The translations under genes were made by a program, and so were the position numbers. A stretch of DNA of 53,056 nucleotides from NCBI RefSeq assembly GCF_902497875.1, contig NZ_CABVHY010000039.1, positions 1 through 53,056 on the forward strand, given 5' to 3'. Within the stretch, counting starts at the first letter, position 1, and each line of letters starts with the position of its first letter. Below, piece by piece: positions 43,339 through 52,012 of the stretch. This DNA comes from Pseudomonas fluorescens. GTDB lineage: Bacteria; Pseudomonadota; Gammaproteobacteria; Pseudomonadales; Pseudomonadaceae. Under the pieces are notes generated by a model, which was not told the DNA's origin, did no database searches, and saw only the letters and a list, made by a program, of their open reading frames with translations.

Positions 43339-43368
43339 AAAGGCGAAGGGTCCGTGCCCTTCGCCTTT
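43339..43368. terminator. 12-bp perfect hairpin between nuoF and nuoG
   Basis: AAAGGCGAAGGG and CCCTTCGCCTTT pair exactly around TCCGTG. It is preceded by an A-run, so on the minus strand it looks like a classic terminator with a U-tail; on the plus strand only three T follow before CGTGCG. It could damp expression of the distal nuo genes, stabilise the upstream message, or stop antisense transcripts. Confidence 0.6.
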
Positions 43369-43465
43369 CGTGCGATGACGCCGTTAACGGCTGTGTTGAT
43401 TCGCACGCAAACAAGATTCCATTAGCCACGCCCGCTGACACCGGGCCAACGAAGATCTTTGAACC

Positions 43466-46180
43466 ATGGCCACTATCCACGTAGACGGCAAAGCGCTCGA
43501 AGTCGATGGGGCAGACAACCTGTTACAGGCGTGTCTGTCGCTAGGCCTCGACATCCCCTATTTCTGCTGGCACCCCGCCCTCGGCAGCGTTGGCGCCTGT
43601 CGCCAGTGCGCGGTCAAGCAGTACACCGACGAGAACGACAAGCGTGGTCGTATCGTCATGTCCTGCATGACCCCTGCCACCGACGGCAGCTGGATTTCCA
43701 TCGACGACGAAGAAGCCAAAGTGTTTCGCGCCAGCGTCGTCGAATGGCTGATGACCAACCACCCGCACGACTGCCCGGTCTGCGAGGAAGGCGGTCACTG
43801 CCACCTGCAAGACATGACGGTCATGACCGGCCACAACGAGCGTCGGTATCGCTTCACCAAGCGTACCCACCAGAACCAGCAACTGGGCCCGTTCATTTCC
43901 CACGAGATGAACCGCTGCATCGCCTGCTATCGCTGCGTACGCTTCTATAAGGACTACGCCGGCGGCACCGACCTCGGTGTATTCGGTGCCCACGACAACG
44001 TGTACTTCGGTCGCGTTGAAGACGGCACCCTGGAAAGCGAGTTCTCCGGCAACCTCACCGAGGTCTGCCCGACCGGTGTGTTCACCGACAAGACTCACTC
44101 CGAGCGCTACAACCGCAAGTGGGACATGCAGTTCTCGCCGAGCATCTGCCATGGCTGCTCCAGCGGTTGCAACATCAGCCCGGGTGAACGCTACGGCGAA
44201 CTGCGCCGCATCGAAAACCGTTTCAACGGTTCGGTGAACCAGTACTTCCTCTGCGACCGTGGCCGTTTTGGCTATGGCTACGTCAACCGCAAGGATCGCC
44301 CACGTCAGCCACTGCTGGCCAACGGCGCCAAGCTGAGCCTCGACGAAGCCCTGGATAAAGCCGCTGACCTGCTGCGTGGTCGCAACATCGTTGGTATCGG
44401 TTCGCCGCGCGCCAGCCTGGAAAGCAACTACGCCCTGCGCGAACTGGTCGGGGCCGAACATTTCTACTCGGGGATCGAAGCCAGCGAACTGGAACGCATC
44501 CGTCTGGTCGTGCAAGTGCTGAAAAGCAGCCCGCTGCCGATCCCGAACATGCGCGACATCGAAGACCACGACGCGATCTTCGTCCTCGGTGAAGACCTGA
44601 CCCAGACCGCTGCCCGCATGGCCCTGGCCCTGCGTCAGTCGGTCAAGGGCAAGGCCGAAGAGATGGCCGACGCGATGCGCGTTCAGCCTTGGCTGGATGC
44701 CGCGGTGAAGAACATCGGTCAGAACGCGTTGAACCCGCTGTTCATCGCCAGCCTGGCTGAAACCAAACTCGACGATATCGCCGAAGAGTGCGTTCACGCC
44801 GCTCCCGACGACCTGGCTCGTATCGGTTTCGCCGTGGCCCATGCCCTCGACGCCAGCGCTCCAGCCGTTGAAGGCCTGGACAGCGAAGCACTCGAACTGG
44901 CCCAGCGCATCGCCAACGCCCTGCTCGCAGCCAAACGTCCGCTGATCATCGCCGGTACCTCCCTGGGTTCCAAGGCGCTGATCGAAGCTGCGGCAAACAT
45001 TGCGAAGGCCCTGAAGCTGCGCGAGAAGAACGGTTCCATCAGCCTGATCGTGCCAGAGGCCAACAGCCTCGGCCTGGCCATGCTCGGTGGCGAATCGGTC
45101 GACGCTGCGCTGCAAGCGGTGATCGACGGCCAGGCCGACGCCATCGTGGTACTGGAAAACGATCTGTACACCCGCACCGACAAGGCCAAGGTCGATGCTG
45201 CCCTGAGCGCCGCGAAAGTGCTGATCGTCGCTGATCATCAGAAAACCGCCACCAGCGATCGCGCGCACCTGGTTCTGCCAGCGGCCAGCTTCGCTGAGGG
45301 CGACGGTACCCTGGTCAGCCAGGAAGGCCGCGCCCAGCGCTTCTTCCAGGTCTTCGACCCGACGTACCTGGACGCAAGCATTCTGGTTCACGAAGGCTGG
45401 CGCTGGCTGCATGCCCTGCGATCGACCCTGCTGAACCAACCGCTGGACTGGACCCAACTGGACCACGTCACCGCTGCCTGCGCCGCCAGCAACTCGCAAC
45501 TGACCGGCATCGTCAGCGCCGCACCGTCCGCCGCGTTCCGCATCAAAGGCCTGAAACTGGCCCGCGAACCGCTGCGTTACAGTGGCCGGACCGCCATGCG
45601 TGCCGACATCAGCGTGCACGAGCCGCGTACTTCCCAGGACAACGACTCCGCATTCTCGTTCTCCATGGAAGGCTACTCGGGCTCCGTCGAACCGCGTCAG
45701 CAGGTGCCGTTTGCCTGGTCTCCGGGCTGGAACTCGCCGCAAGCCTGGAACAAATTCCAGGACGAAGTCGGTGGTCACATCCGTGCTGGCGATCCGGGCA
45801 CCCGCCTGATCGAAAGCCAGGGTGATGGTCTGAGCTGGTTCGCCAGCATCCCGACCGCGTTCTCCCCTGCTCGCGGAACCTGGCAAGTGGTGCCGTTCTA
45901 TCACCTGTTCGGCAGTGAAGAGAACTCTTCCAAAGCCGCGCCGGTCCAGGAACGCATCCCGGCCGCCTACGTGTCGCTGGCCAAATCCGAAGCGGATCGC
46001 CTGGGCGTCAACGATGGTGCACTGCTCAGCCTGAACGTTGCCGGCCAGACCCTGCGTCTGCCGCTGCGCATCAATGATGAGTTGGGTGCTGGCCTGGTCG
46101 CGTTGCCTGCCGGTCTGGCCGGTATTCCACCGGCGATTTTTGGCAAGTCCGTTGACGGTCTGCAGGAGGCAGCGCAATGA
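43466..46180 (+). CDS. nuoG: NADH-quinone oxidoreductase subunit G
   Basis: A 904-residue, iron-sulfur-rich subunit. The N-terminal ferredoxin domain (residues 1-80) holds [2Fe-2S] N1b, followed by the CPVCEEGGHCHLQD region and MNRCIACYRCVRFY / CPTGVF ligands for further [4Fe-4S] clusters, then CHGCSSGCN for the extra cluster N7. The C-terminal two thirds are a molybdopterin-oxidoreductase-like domain without cofactor. The length matches E. coli (908). The stop overlaps the nuoH start. Confidence 0.95.
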   Translation: MATIHVDGKALEVDGADNLLQACLSLGLDIPYFCWHPALGSVGACRQCAVKQYTDENDKRGRIVMSCMTPATDGSWISIDDEEAKVFRASVVEWLMTNHPHDCPVCEEGGHCHLQDMTVMTGHNERRYRFTKRTHQNQQLGPFISHEMNRCIACYRCVRFYKDYAGGTDLGVFGAHDNVYFGRVEDGTLESEFSGNLTEVCPTGVFTDKTHSERYNRKWDMQFSPSICHGCSSGCNISPGERYGELRRIENRFNGSVNQYFLCDRGRFGYGYVNRKDRPRQPLLANGAKLSLDEALDKAADLLRGRNIVGIGSPRASLESNYALRELVGAEHFYSGIEASELERIRLVVQVLKSSPLPIPNMRDIEDHDAIFVLGEDLTQTAARMALALRQSVKGKAEEMADAMRVQPWLDAAVKNIGQNALNPLFIASLAETKLDDIAEECVHAAPDDLARIGFAVAHALDASAPAVEGLDSEALELAQRIANALLAAKRPLIIAGTSLGSKALIEAAANIAKALKLREKNGSISLIVPEANSLGLAMLGGESVDAALQAVIDGQADAIVVLENDLYTRTDKAKVDAALSAAKVLIVADHQKTATSDRAHLVLPAASFAEGDGTLVSQEGRAQRFFQVFDPTYLDASILVHEGWRWLHALRSTLLNQPLDWTQLDHVTAACAASNSQLTGIVSAAPSAAFRIKGLKLAREPLRYSGRTAMRADISVHEPRTSQDNDSAFSFSMEGYSGSVEPRQQVPFAWSPGWNSPQAWNKFQDEVGGHIRAGDPGTRLIESQGDGLSWFASIPTAFSPARGTWQVVPFYHLFGSEENSSKAAPVQERIPAAYVSLAKSEADRLGVNDGALLSLNVAGQTLRLPLRINDELGAGLVALPAGLAGIPPAIFGKSVDGLQEAAQ

Positions 46181-47184
46181 CCTGGTTCACCCCTGAAGTG
46201 ATCGACGTGATCATCGCGGTGGTCAAGGCCATCGTGATCATGCTTGCCGTGGTGGTTTGCGGCGCGCTGCTGAGCTGGGTCGAACGACGCTTGCTGGCCC
46301 TCTGGCAGGATCGTTACGGTCCGAACCGGGTGGGTCCGTTCGGCGCCTTCCAGATCGCCGCCGACATGATCAAGATGTTCTTCAAGGAAGACTGGACTCC
46401 GCCGTTTGCCGACAAGGTGATCTTCACCCTGGCACCGGTCGTGGCCATGAGCGCCTTGCTGATTGCGTTCGCGATCATCCCGATCACCCCGACCTGGGGT
46501 GTCGCGGACCTGAACATCGGCCTGCTGTTCTTCTTCGCCATGGCCGGTCTGTCGGTCTATGCGGTGCTGTTCGCCGGCTGGTCGAGCAACAACAAGTTCG
46601 CCCTGCTCGGCAGCTTGCGTGCCTCGGCCCAGACCGTGTCCTATGAAGTGTTCATGGGCCTGGCGCTGATGGGCGTGGTGGCGCAGGTTGGTTCGTTCAA
46701 CATGCGCGACATCGTCGAATATCAAGCGCAGAACCTGTGGTTCATCATTCCGCAGTTCCTTGGTTTCTGTACCTTCTTCATCGCTGGCGTGGCCGTGACT
46801 CACCGTCACCCCTTCGACCAGCCGGAAGCGGAACAGGAACTGGCCGACGGTTACCACATTGAATACGCCGGCATGAAATGGGGCATGTTCTTCGTCGGTG
46901 AGTACATCGGCATCGTGTTGATCTCGGCGCTGCTGGTGACTCTGTTTTTCGGCGGCTGGCACGGACCTTTCGGCATTCTGCCGCAGATCCCGTTCATCTG
47001 GTTCGCTATGAAGACCGCGTTTTTCATCATGATCTTCATCCTGCTGCGCGCATCGATTCCGCGCCCACGGTATGACCAGGTGATGGATTTCAGCTGGAAA
47101 TTCTGCCTGCCGCTGACCCTGATCAATCTGCTGGTGACCGCTGCGATCGTGTTGATGAACACGCCCGCTGGCGCGGTTCAGTGA
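46177..47184 (+). CDS. nuoH: NADH-quinone oxidoreductase subunit H
   Basis: A 335-residue membrane subunit with eight or so helices, forming the quinone chamber with NuoB and NuoD. Signatures: LSWVERRLLALWQDRYGPNRVGPFG and the loop HRHPFDQPEAEQELADGYHIEYAGMKWGMFF. It precedes nuoI by 12 bases. Confidence 0.95.
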   Translation: MTWFTPEVIDVIIAVVKAIVIMLAVVVCGALLSWVERRLLALWQDRYGPNRVGPFGAFQIAADMIKMFFKEDWTPPFADKVIFTLAPVVAMSALLIAFAIIPITPTWGVADLNIGLLFFFAMAGLSVYAVLFAGWSSNNKFALLGSLRASAQTVSYEVFMGLALMGVVAQVGSFNMRDIVEYQAQNLWFIIPQFLGFCTFFIAGVAVTHRHPFDQPEAEQELADGYHIEYAGMKWGMFFVGEYIGIVLISALLVTLFFGGWHGPFGILPQIPFIWFAMKTAFFIMIFILLRASIPRPRYDQVMDFSWKFCLPLTLINLLVTAAIVLMNTPAGAVQ

Positions 47185-47196
47185 GGATAGAGACCC

Positions 47197-47745
47197 ATGT
47201 TCAAGTACTTGTTTGACATATTGCATGGCACCTACACCCAGCTTCGCAGCCTGGTGATGATTTTCGGTCATGCCTTCCGCAAGCGCGACACGCTGCAGTA
47301 TCCGGAAGAAGCGGTGTACCTGCCGCCACGCTTCCGTGGGCGTATCGTGCTGACCCGCGACCCTGACGGCGAAGAGCGTTGTGTAGCCTGCAACCTGTGC
47401 GCCGTGGCGTGCCCGGTGGGTTGCATCTCGCTGCAGAAGGCTGAAACCGAAGACGGTCGCTGGTACCCGGAGTTCTTCCGTATCAACTTCTCGCGCTGCA
47501 TTTTCTGCGGCCTCTGCGAGGAAGCCTGCCCGACCACCGCGATCCAGCTGACACCGGATTTCGAGATGGCCGAGTTCAAACGTCAGGACCTGGTTTACGA
47601 GAAAGAAGATCTGTTGATCTCCGGTCCCGGTAAAAACCCTGATTACAACTTCTATCGTGTTGCAGGTATGGCCATTGCCGGTAAGCCAAAAGGCTCCGCG
47701 CAAAATGAAGCCGAGCCGATCAACGTGAAGAGCTTGCTGCCTTAA
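47197..47745 (+). CDS. nuoI: NADH-quinone oxidoreductase subunit I
   Basis: A 182-residue peripheral subunit with two [4Fe-4S] clusters (N6a, N6b). Both ferredoxin motifs are intact: CVACNLCAVACPVGC (about residues 60-74) and CIFCGLCEEACPT (about 99-111). The N-terminal helix anchors it at the membrane. nuoJ starts nine bases after its stop. Confidence 0.95.
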   Translation: MFKYLFDILHGTYTQLRSLVMIFGHAFRKRDTLQYPEEAVYLPPRFRGRIVLTRDPDGEERCVACNLCAVACPVGCISLQKAETEDGRWYPEFFRINFSRCIFCGLCEEACPTTAIQLTPDFEMAEFKRQDLVYEKEDLLISGPGKNPDYNFYRVAGMAIAGKPKGSAQNEAEPINVKSLLP

Positions 47746-47754
47746 GGAAGAAAG

Positions 47755-48255
47755 ATGGAATTCGCTTTCTATTTCGCATCAGGAGTTGCCGTTGTGTCCA
47801 CGCTTCGCGTGATCACTAACACCAACCCTGTGCACGCCCTGCTCTACCTGATTATTTCGCTGCTCGCCGTGGCGATGACCTTTTTCAGCCTCGGTGCTCC
47901 ATTCGCCGGCGCACTGGAAGTGATCGCCTACGCGGGCGCCATCATGGTGCTGTTCGTGTTCGTGGTGATGATGCTGAACCTGGGCCCGGCCTCGGTTCAG
48001 CAAGAGCGCGTCTGGCTCAAACCCGGCATCTGGCTGGGTCCGGTGGTACTCGCCGCGCTGCTGCTGGCGGAACTGCTGTATGTGCTGTTCGCCAACCCGA
48101 GCGTCGGCGGTATCGGCCACACCACCGTAGACGCCAAGGCCGTGGGCATCAGCCTGTTCGGTCCTTACCTGCTGGTGGTCGAACTCGCCTCGATGCTGCT
48201 GCTCGCTGCAGCTGTCACGGCGTTCCACCTGGGCCGCAACGAGGCGAAGGAGTAA
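47755..48255 (+). CDS. nuoJ: NADH-quinone oxidoreductase subunit J
   Basis: A 166-residue membrane subunit with five helices. The conserved third helix (FAGALEVIAYAGAIMVLFVFVVMMLNL) carries the pi-bulge region important for coupling electron transfer to proton pumping. Followed by nuoK after four bases. Confidence 0.95.
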   Translation: MEFAFYFASGVAVVSTLRVITNTNPVHALLYLIISLLAVAMTFFSLGAPFAGALEVIAYAGAIMVLFVFVVMMLNLGPASVQQERVWLKPGIWLGPVVLAALLLAELLYVLFANPSVGGIGHTTVDAKAVGISLFGPYLLVVELASMLLLAAAVTAFHLGRNEAKE

Positions 48256-48259
48256 CACT

Positions 48260-48583
48260 ATGCCTGCTATCCCTTTCGGTTCTATCCCAATGGAGCATGG
48301 CCTGGCTGTCGCCGGCGTGCTGTTCTGCCTCGGTCTGGTCGGCCTGATGGTCCGCCGCAACATCCTCTTCGTGCTGATGAGCCTGGAGATCATGATGAAT
48401 GCCGCCGCTTTGGCCTTCATCGTCGCCGGTAGCCGCTGGGGCCAGCCGGATGGACAGATCATGTTCATCCTGGTGATCAGCCTGGCAGCCGCCGAGGCCA
48501 GTATTGGCCTGGCGATTCTGTTGCAGCTGTATCGCCGCTTCCACACTCTCGATATCGACGCTGCCAGCGAGATGCGCGGATGA
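48260..48583 (+). CDS. nuoK: NADH-quinone oxidoreductase subunit K
   Basis: A 107-residue, three-helix, antiporter-like subunit (MrpC type). The two membrane glutamates used in proton transfer are in RNILFVLMSLEIMMNA and SLAAAEASIGLAILLQLYR. The ATG at 48260 has an AGGAG site; an in-frame ATG at 48290 would give a 97-residue form. Its stop overlaps the nuoL start by ATGA. Confidence 0.94.
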   Translation: MPAIPFGSIPMEHGLAVAGVLFCLGLVGLMVRRNILFVLMSLEIMMNAAALAFIVAGSRWGQPDGQIMFILVISLAAAEASIGLAILLQLYRRFHTLDIDAASEMRG

Positions 48584-50433
48584 ACCTTCTCTATCTGACT
48601 TTTCTGTTCCCTCTGATCGGTTTTGTGCTGCTGGCGTTCTCCCGGGGACGCCTCTCGGAAAACCTCTCGGCGCTGATCGGCGTCGGTTCCGTCGGCCTCT
48701 CGGCGATCGTCACTGCCTATATCATCTGGCAGTTCAACGTTGCCCCACCCGAGGGTGGTCACTACACGCAGGTACTGTGGCAGTGGATGTCGGTGGAAGG
48801 CTTCAAGCCGAACTTCGCCCTGTACCTGGATGGTCTGTCCCTGACCATGCTCGGTGTGGTGGTCGGCGTCGGCTTCCTGATCCATCTGTTCGCCTCCTGG
48901 TACATGCGCGGTGAAGCCGGTTACTCGCGCTTCTTCGCCTACACCAACCTGTTTATCGCCAGCATGCTGTTCCTGGTGCTGGGCGATAACCTGTTGTTCC
49001 TGTACTTCGGCTGGGAAGGCGTGGGCCTGTGCAGCTACCTGTTGATCGGTTTCTACTACAGCAACCGCAACAACGGTAACGCCGCACTCAAAGCCTTTAT
49101 CGTCACCCGGGTCGGCGACGTGTTCATGGCCATCGGCCTGTTCATCCTGTTCCAACAGTTGGGCACGCTGAATATCCAGGAACTGCTGGTCAAGGCGCCT
49201 GAGCACTTCAAGGTCGGTGACTTCTGGATCGTTCTGGCGACCCTGATGCTGCTCGGTGGTGCGGTCGGTAAATCCGCGCAACTACCGCTGCAAACCTGGC
49301 TGGCGGACGCAATGGCCGGCCCTACCCCGGTTTCGGCACTGATCCACGCCGCAACCATGGTGACCGCCGGTGTCTACCTGATCGCCCGTACTCACGGCCT
49401 GTTCGCCCTGGCGCCGGATATCCTGCAACTGGTCGGCATCGTGGGTGGCGTGACCCTGGTCCTGGCCGGTTTCGCCGCGCTGGTGCAAACCGACATCAAG
49501 CGGATCCTCGCCTACTCGACCATGAGCCAGATCGGCTACATGTTCCTGGCCCTGGGCGTGGGCGCCTTTGACGGCGCGATCTTCCACCTGATGACCCACG
49601 CCTTCTTCAAGGCGCTGTTGTTCCTTGCATCCGGTGCGGTGATCGTTGCCTGCCACCATGAGCAGAACATCTTCAAGATGGGCGGCCTGTGGAAGAAACT
49701 GCCATTGGCCTACACCAGCTTCATCGTCGGTGGTGCCGCACTGTCGGCCCTGCCGCTGGTGACCGCGGGTTTCTACTCGAAAGACGAAATCCTCTGGGAA
49801 GCGTTCGCCAGTGGTAACCACGGTCTGCTGTACGCCGGCCTGGTCGGTGCCTTCATGACTTCGCTGTACACCTTCCGCCTGATCTTCATCGCGTTCCACG
49901 GTGAAGCCAAGACCGAAGCCCACGCGGGTCACGGCATTGCTCACTGGCTGCCACTGTCGGTGCTGATCGTACTGTCGACGTTCGTCGGCGCGATGATCGT
50001 TCCACCGCTGCACGGCGTGCTGCCGGAAAGCGTCGGCCATGCCGGCGGCGAAGCCAAGCACAGTCTGGAAATCGCTTCGGGCGCCATCGCCCTGGCCGGT
50101 ATCCTGCTGGCGGCCCTGCTGTTCCTCGGCAAGCGGCGCTTCGTCACGGCCATCGCCAACAGCGGCATCGGACGTTTCCTCTCGGCCTGGTGGTTCGCCG
50201 CCTGGGGCTTCGACTGGATCTACGACAAGCTGTTCGTCAAGCCGTACCTGATGATCAGCCATGTGCTGCGCAAAGACCCGCTCGACCAGACCATCGGCCT
50301 GATCCCGCGTATGGCCAAAGGGGGTCACACCTCCCTGAGCCGTACCGAGACCGGTCAGTTGCGTTGGTATGCGGCTTCCATGGCTGCTGGTGCCGTGCTG
50401 GTAATGGGCGCCATCGTGTTGGTAGCGGTCTGA
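48580..50433 (+). CDS. nuoL: NADH-quinone oxidoreductase subunit L
   Basis: A 617-residue antiporter-like proton-pumping subunit, the most distal in the membrane arm. Typical stretches: FFAYTNLFIASMLFLVLGDNLLFLYFGWEGVGLCSYLLIGFYY with the key Glu, KSAQLPLQTWLADAMAGPTPVSALIHAATMVTAGVYLI with the key Lys and His, and a long C-terminal lateral helix. Length as in E. coli (613). Confidence 0.95.
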   Translation: MNLLYLTFLFPLIGFVLLAFSRGRLSENLSALIGVGSVGLSAIVTAYIIWQFNVAPPEGGHYTQVLWQWMSVEGFKPNFALYLDGLSLTMLGVVVGVGFLIHLFASWYMRGEAGYSRFFAYTNLFIASMLFLVLGDNLLFLYFGWEGVGLCSYLLIGFYYSNRNNGNAALKAFIVTRVGDVFMAIGLFILFQQLGTLNIQELLVKAPEHFKVGDFWIVLATLMLLGGAVGKSAQLPLQTWLADAMAGPTPVSALIHAATMVTAGVYLIARTHGLFALAPDILQLVGIVGGVTLVLAGFAALVQTDIKRILAYSTMSQIGYMFLALGVGAFDGAIFHLMTHAFFKALLFLASGAVIVACHHEQNIFKMGGLWKKLPLAYTSFIVGGAALSALPLVTAGFYSKDEILWEAFASGNHGLLYAGLVGAFMTSLYTFRLIFIAFHGEAKTEAHAGHGIAHWLPLSVLIVLSTFVGAMIVPPLHGVLPESVGHAGGEAKHSLEIASGAIALAGILLAALLFLGKRRFVTAIANSGIGRFLSAWWFAAWGFDWIYDKLFVKPYLMISHVLRKDPLDQTIGLIPRMAKGGHTSLSRTETGQLRWYAASMAAGAVLVMGAIVLVAV

Positions 50434-50472
50434 TATGAACCTTGCGAAATTGCGAAAGGAATTGAGCCCGTC

Positions 50473-52005
50473 ATGATTCTGCCTTGGCTAATCCTGATCC
50501 CCTTTATCGGCGGCCTGCTGTGCTGGATGGGGGAGCGCTTCGGCGCTACCCTGCCACGCTGGATTGCGTTGCTGACCATGTCCCTGGAACTCGCTCTCGG
50601 CCTCTGGCTGTGGGCCCATGGCGACTATTCATTTGCTCCGGCGCCTGGCGCCGATCCGACCTGGGTGATTGAGTTCAAACACGTCTGGATCGAGCGTTTC
50701 GGCATCAACGTGCACCTGGCCCTCGATGGTCTGTCGCTGTTGATGATCCTGCTGACCGGTCTGCTGGGTGTCCTCTCGGTACTCTGCTCGTGGAAAGAGA
50801 TCCAGCGTCACGTTGGTTTCTTCCACCTGAACCTGATGTGGATCCTCGGCGGTGTGGTCGGCGTGTTCCTCGCCCTCGACCTGTTCATGTTCTTCTTCTT
50901 CTGGGAAATGATGCTGGTGCCGATGTACTTCCTCATCGCGCTCTGGGGTCATAGTTCATCGGACGGCAAGAAGACCCGGATCTACGCGGCGACCAAGTTC
51001 TTCATCTTCACCCAGGCCAGCGGCCTGATCATGTTGGTGGCGATCCTCGGTCTGGTACTGGTCAACTTCAACGACACCGGGGTGATCACTTTCGATTACG
51101 CGCTGTTGCTGAAAACCAAGATGTCGCTGACCACCGAGTACATCCTGATGCTCGGCTTCTTCATCGCCTTCGCGGTGAAGCTGCCGGTGGTGCCGTTCCA
51201 CTCCTGGCTGCCGGATGCCCACGCCCAGGCGCCGACCGCCGGTTCCGTCGACCTGGCCGGTATCTTGTTGAAGACCGCGGCTTACGGTCTGTTGCGTTTC
51301 GCCCTGCCGCTGTTCCCGAATGCCTCGGCCGAGTTCGCGCCGATCGCCATGACCCTGGGTCTGGTCGGGATCTTCTACGGTGCGTTCCTGGCCTTCGCGC
51401 AAACCGACATCAAGCGCCTGATCGCCTTCTCCAGCGTTTCGCACATGGGCTTCGTGCTGATCGGGATCTACTCCGGCAGCCAGCTGGCGCTGCAAGGCGC
51501 GGTGATGCAGATGCTGGCGCACGGTGTTTCGGCAGCCGCATTGTTTATCCTCAGCGGCCAGTTGTACGAGCGCCTGCACACTCGCGACATGCGCGAGATG
51601 GGCGGCCTGTGGTCACGCATCGCGTATCTGCCGGCGATCAGCCTGTTCTTTGCAGCCGCGTCCTTGGGCTTGCCGGGTACCGGTAACTTCGTCGGCGAAT
51701 TCCTGATCCTGCTGGGCAACTTCGCCAACGCACCGTGGATCACCGCGATTGCGACCTCGGGTCTGGTGTTCGGTTCGGTCTACTCGTTGATCATGATCCA
51801 CCGTGCCTACTTCGGTCCGTCCAAGTCTGACGCAGTGCTGCACGGCATGGATGCTCGCGAACTGATCATGGTGGTTGGACTGGCGGTGCTGCTGATTTAC
51901 CTCGGCGTGTTCCCGCAACCGTTCCTCGATACCTCTGCCGCTACGATGAGTGGTGTGCAGCAATGGTTCGGTACCGCCTTCACTCAACTCGCTTCGGCCC
52001 GGTAA
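50473..52005 (+). CDS. nuoM: NADH-quinone oxidoreductase subunit M
   Basis: A 510-residue antiporter-like proton-pumping subunit. Key sites: ALDLFMFFFFWEMMLVPMYFLIALWG (with the membrane Glu) and FAVKLPVVPFHSWLPDAHAQAPTAGSVDLAGILLKTAAYGLLRF (with Lys and His residues). It is 39 bases downstream of nuoL and seven ahead of nuoN. Confidence 0.95.
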   Translation: MILPWLILIPFIGGLLCWMGERFGATLPRWIALLTMSLELALGLWLWAHGDYSFAPAPGADPTWVIEFKHVWIERFGINVHLALDGLSLLMILLTGLLGVLSVLCSWKEIQRHVGFFHLNLMWILGGVVGVFLALDLFMFFFFWEMMLVPMYFLIALWGHSSSDGKKTRIYAATKFFIFTQASGLIMLVAILGLVLVNFNDTGVITFDYALLLKTKMSLTTEYILMLGFFIAFAVKLPVVPFHSWLPDAHAQAPTAGSVDLAGILLKTAAYGLLRFALPLFPNASAEFAPIAMTLGLVGIFYGAFLAFAQTDIKRLIAFSSVSHMGFVLIGIYSGSQLALQGAVMQMLAHGVSAAALFILSGQLYERLHTRDMREMGGLWSRIAYLPAISLFFAAASLGLPGTGNFVGEFLILLGNFANAPWITAIATSGLVFGSVYSLIMIHRAYFGPSKSDAVLHGMDARELIMVVGLAVLLIYLGVFPQPFLDTSAATMSGVQQWFGTAFTQLASAR

Positions 52006-52012
52006 GAGCGCT

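Noticed and set aside
43541..46177. 878-codon open frame on the minus strand
   Set aside because: Antisense shadow of nuoG, whose cluster motifs are intact on the plus strand.
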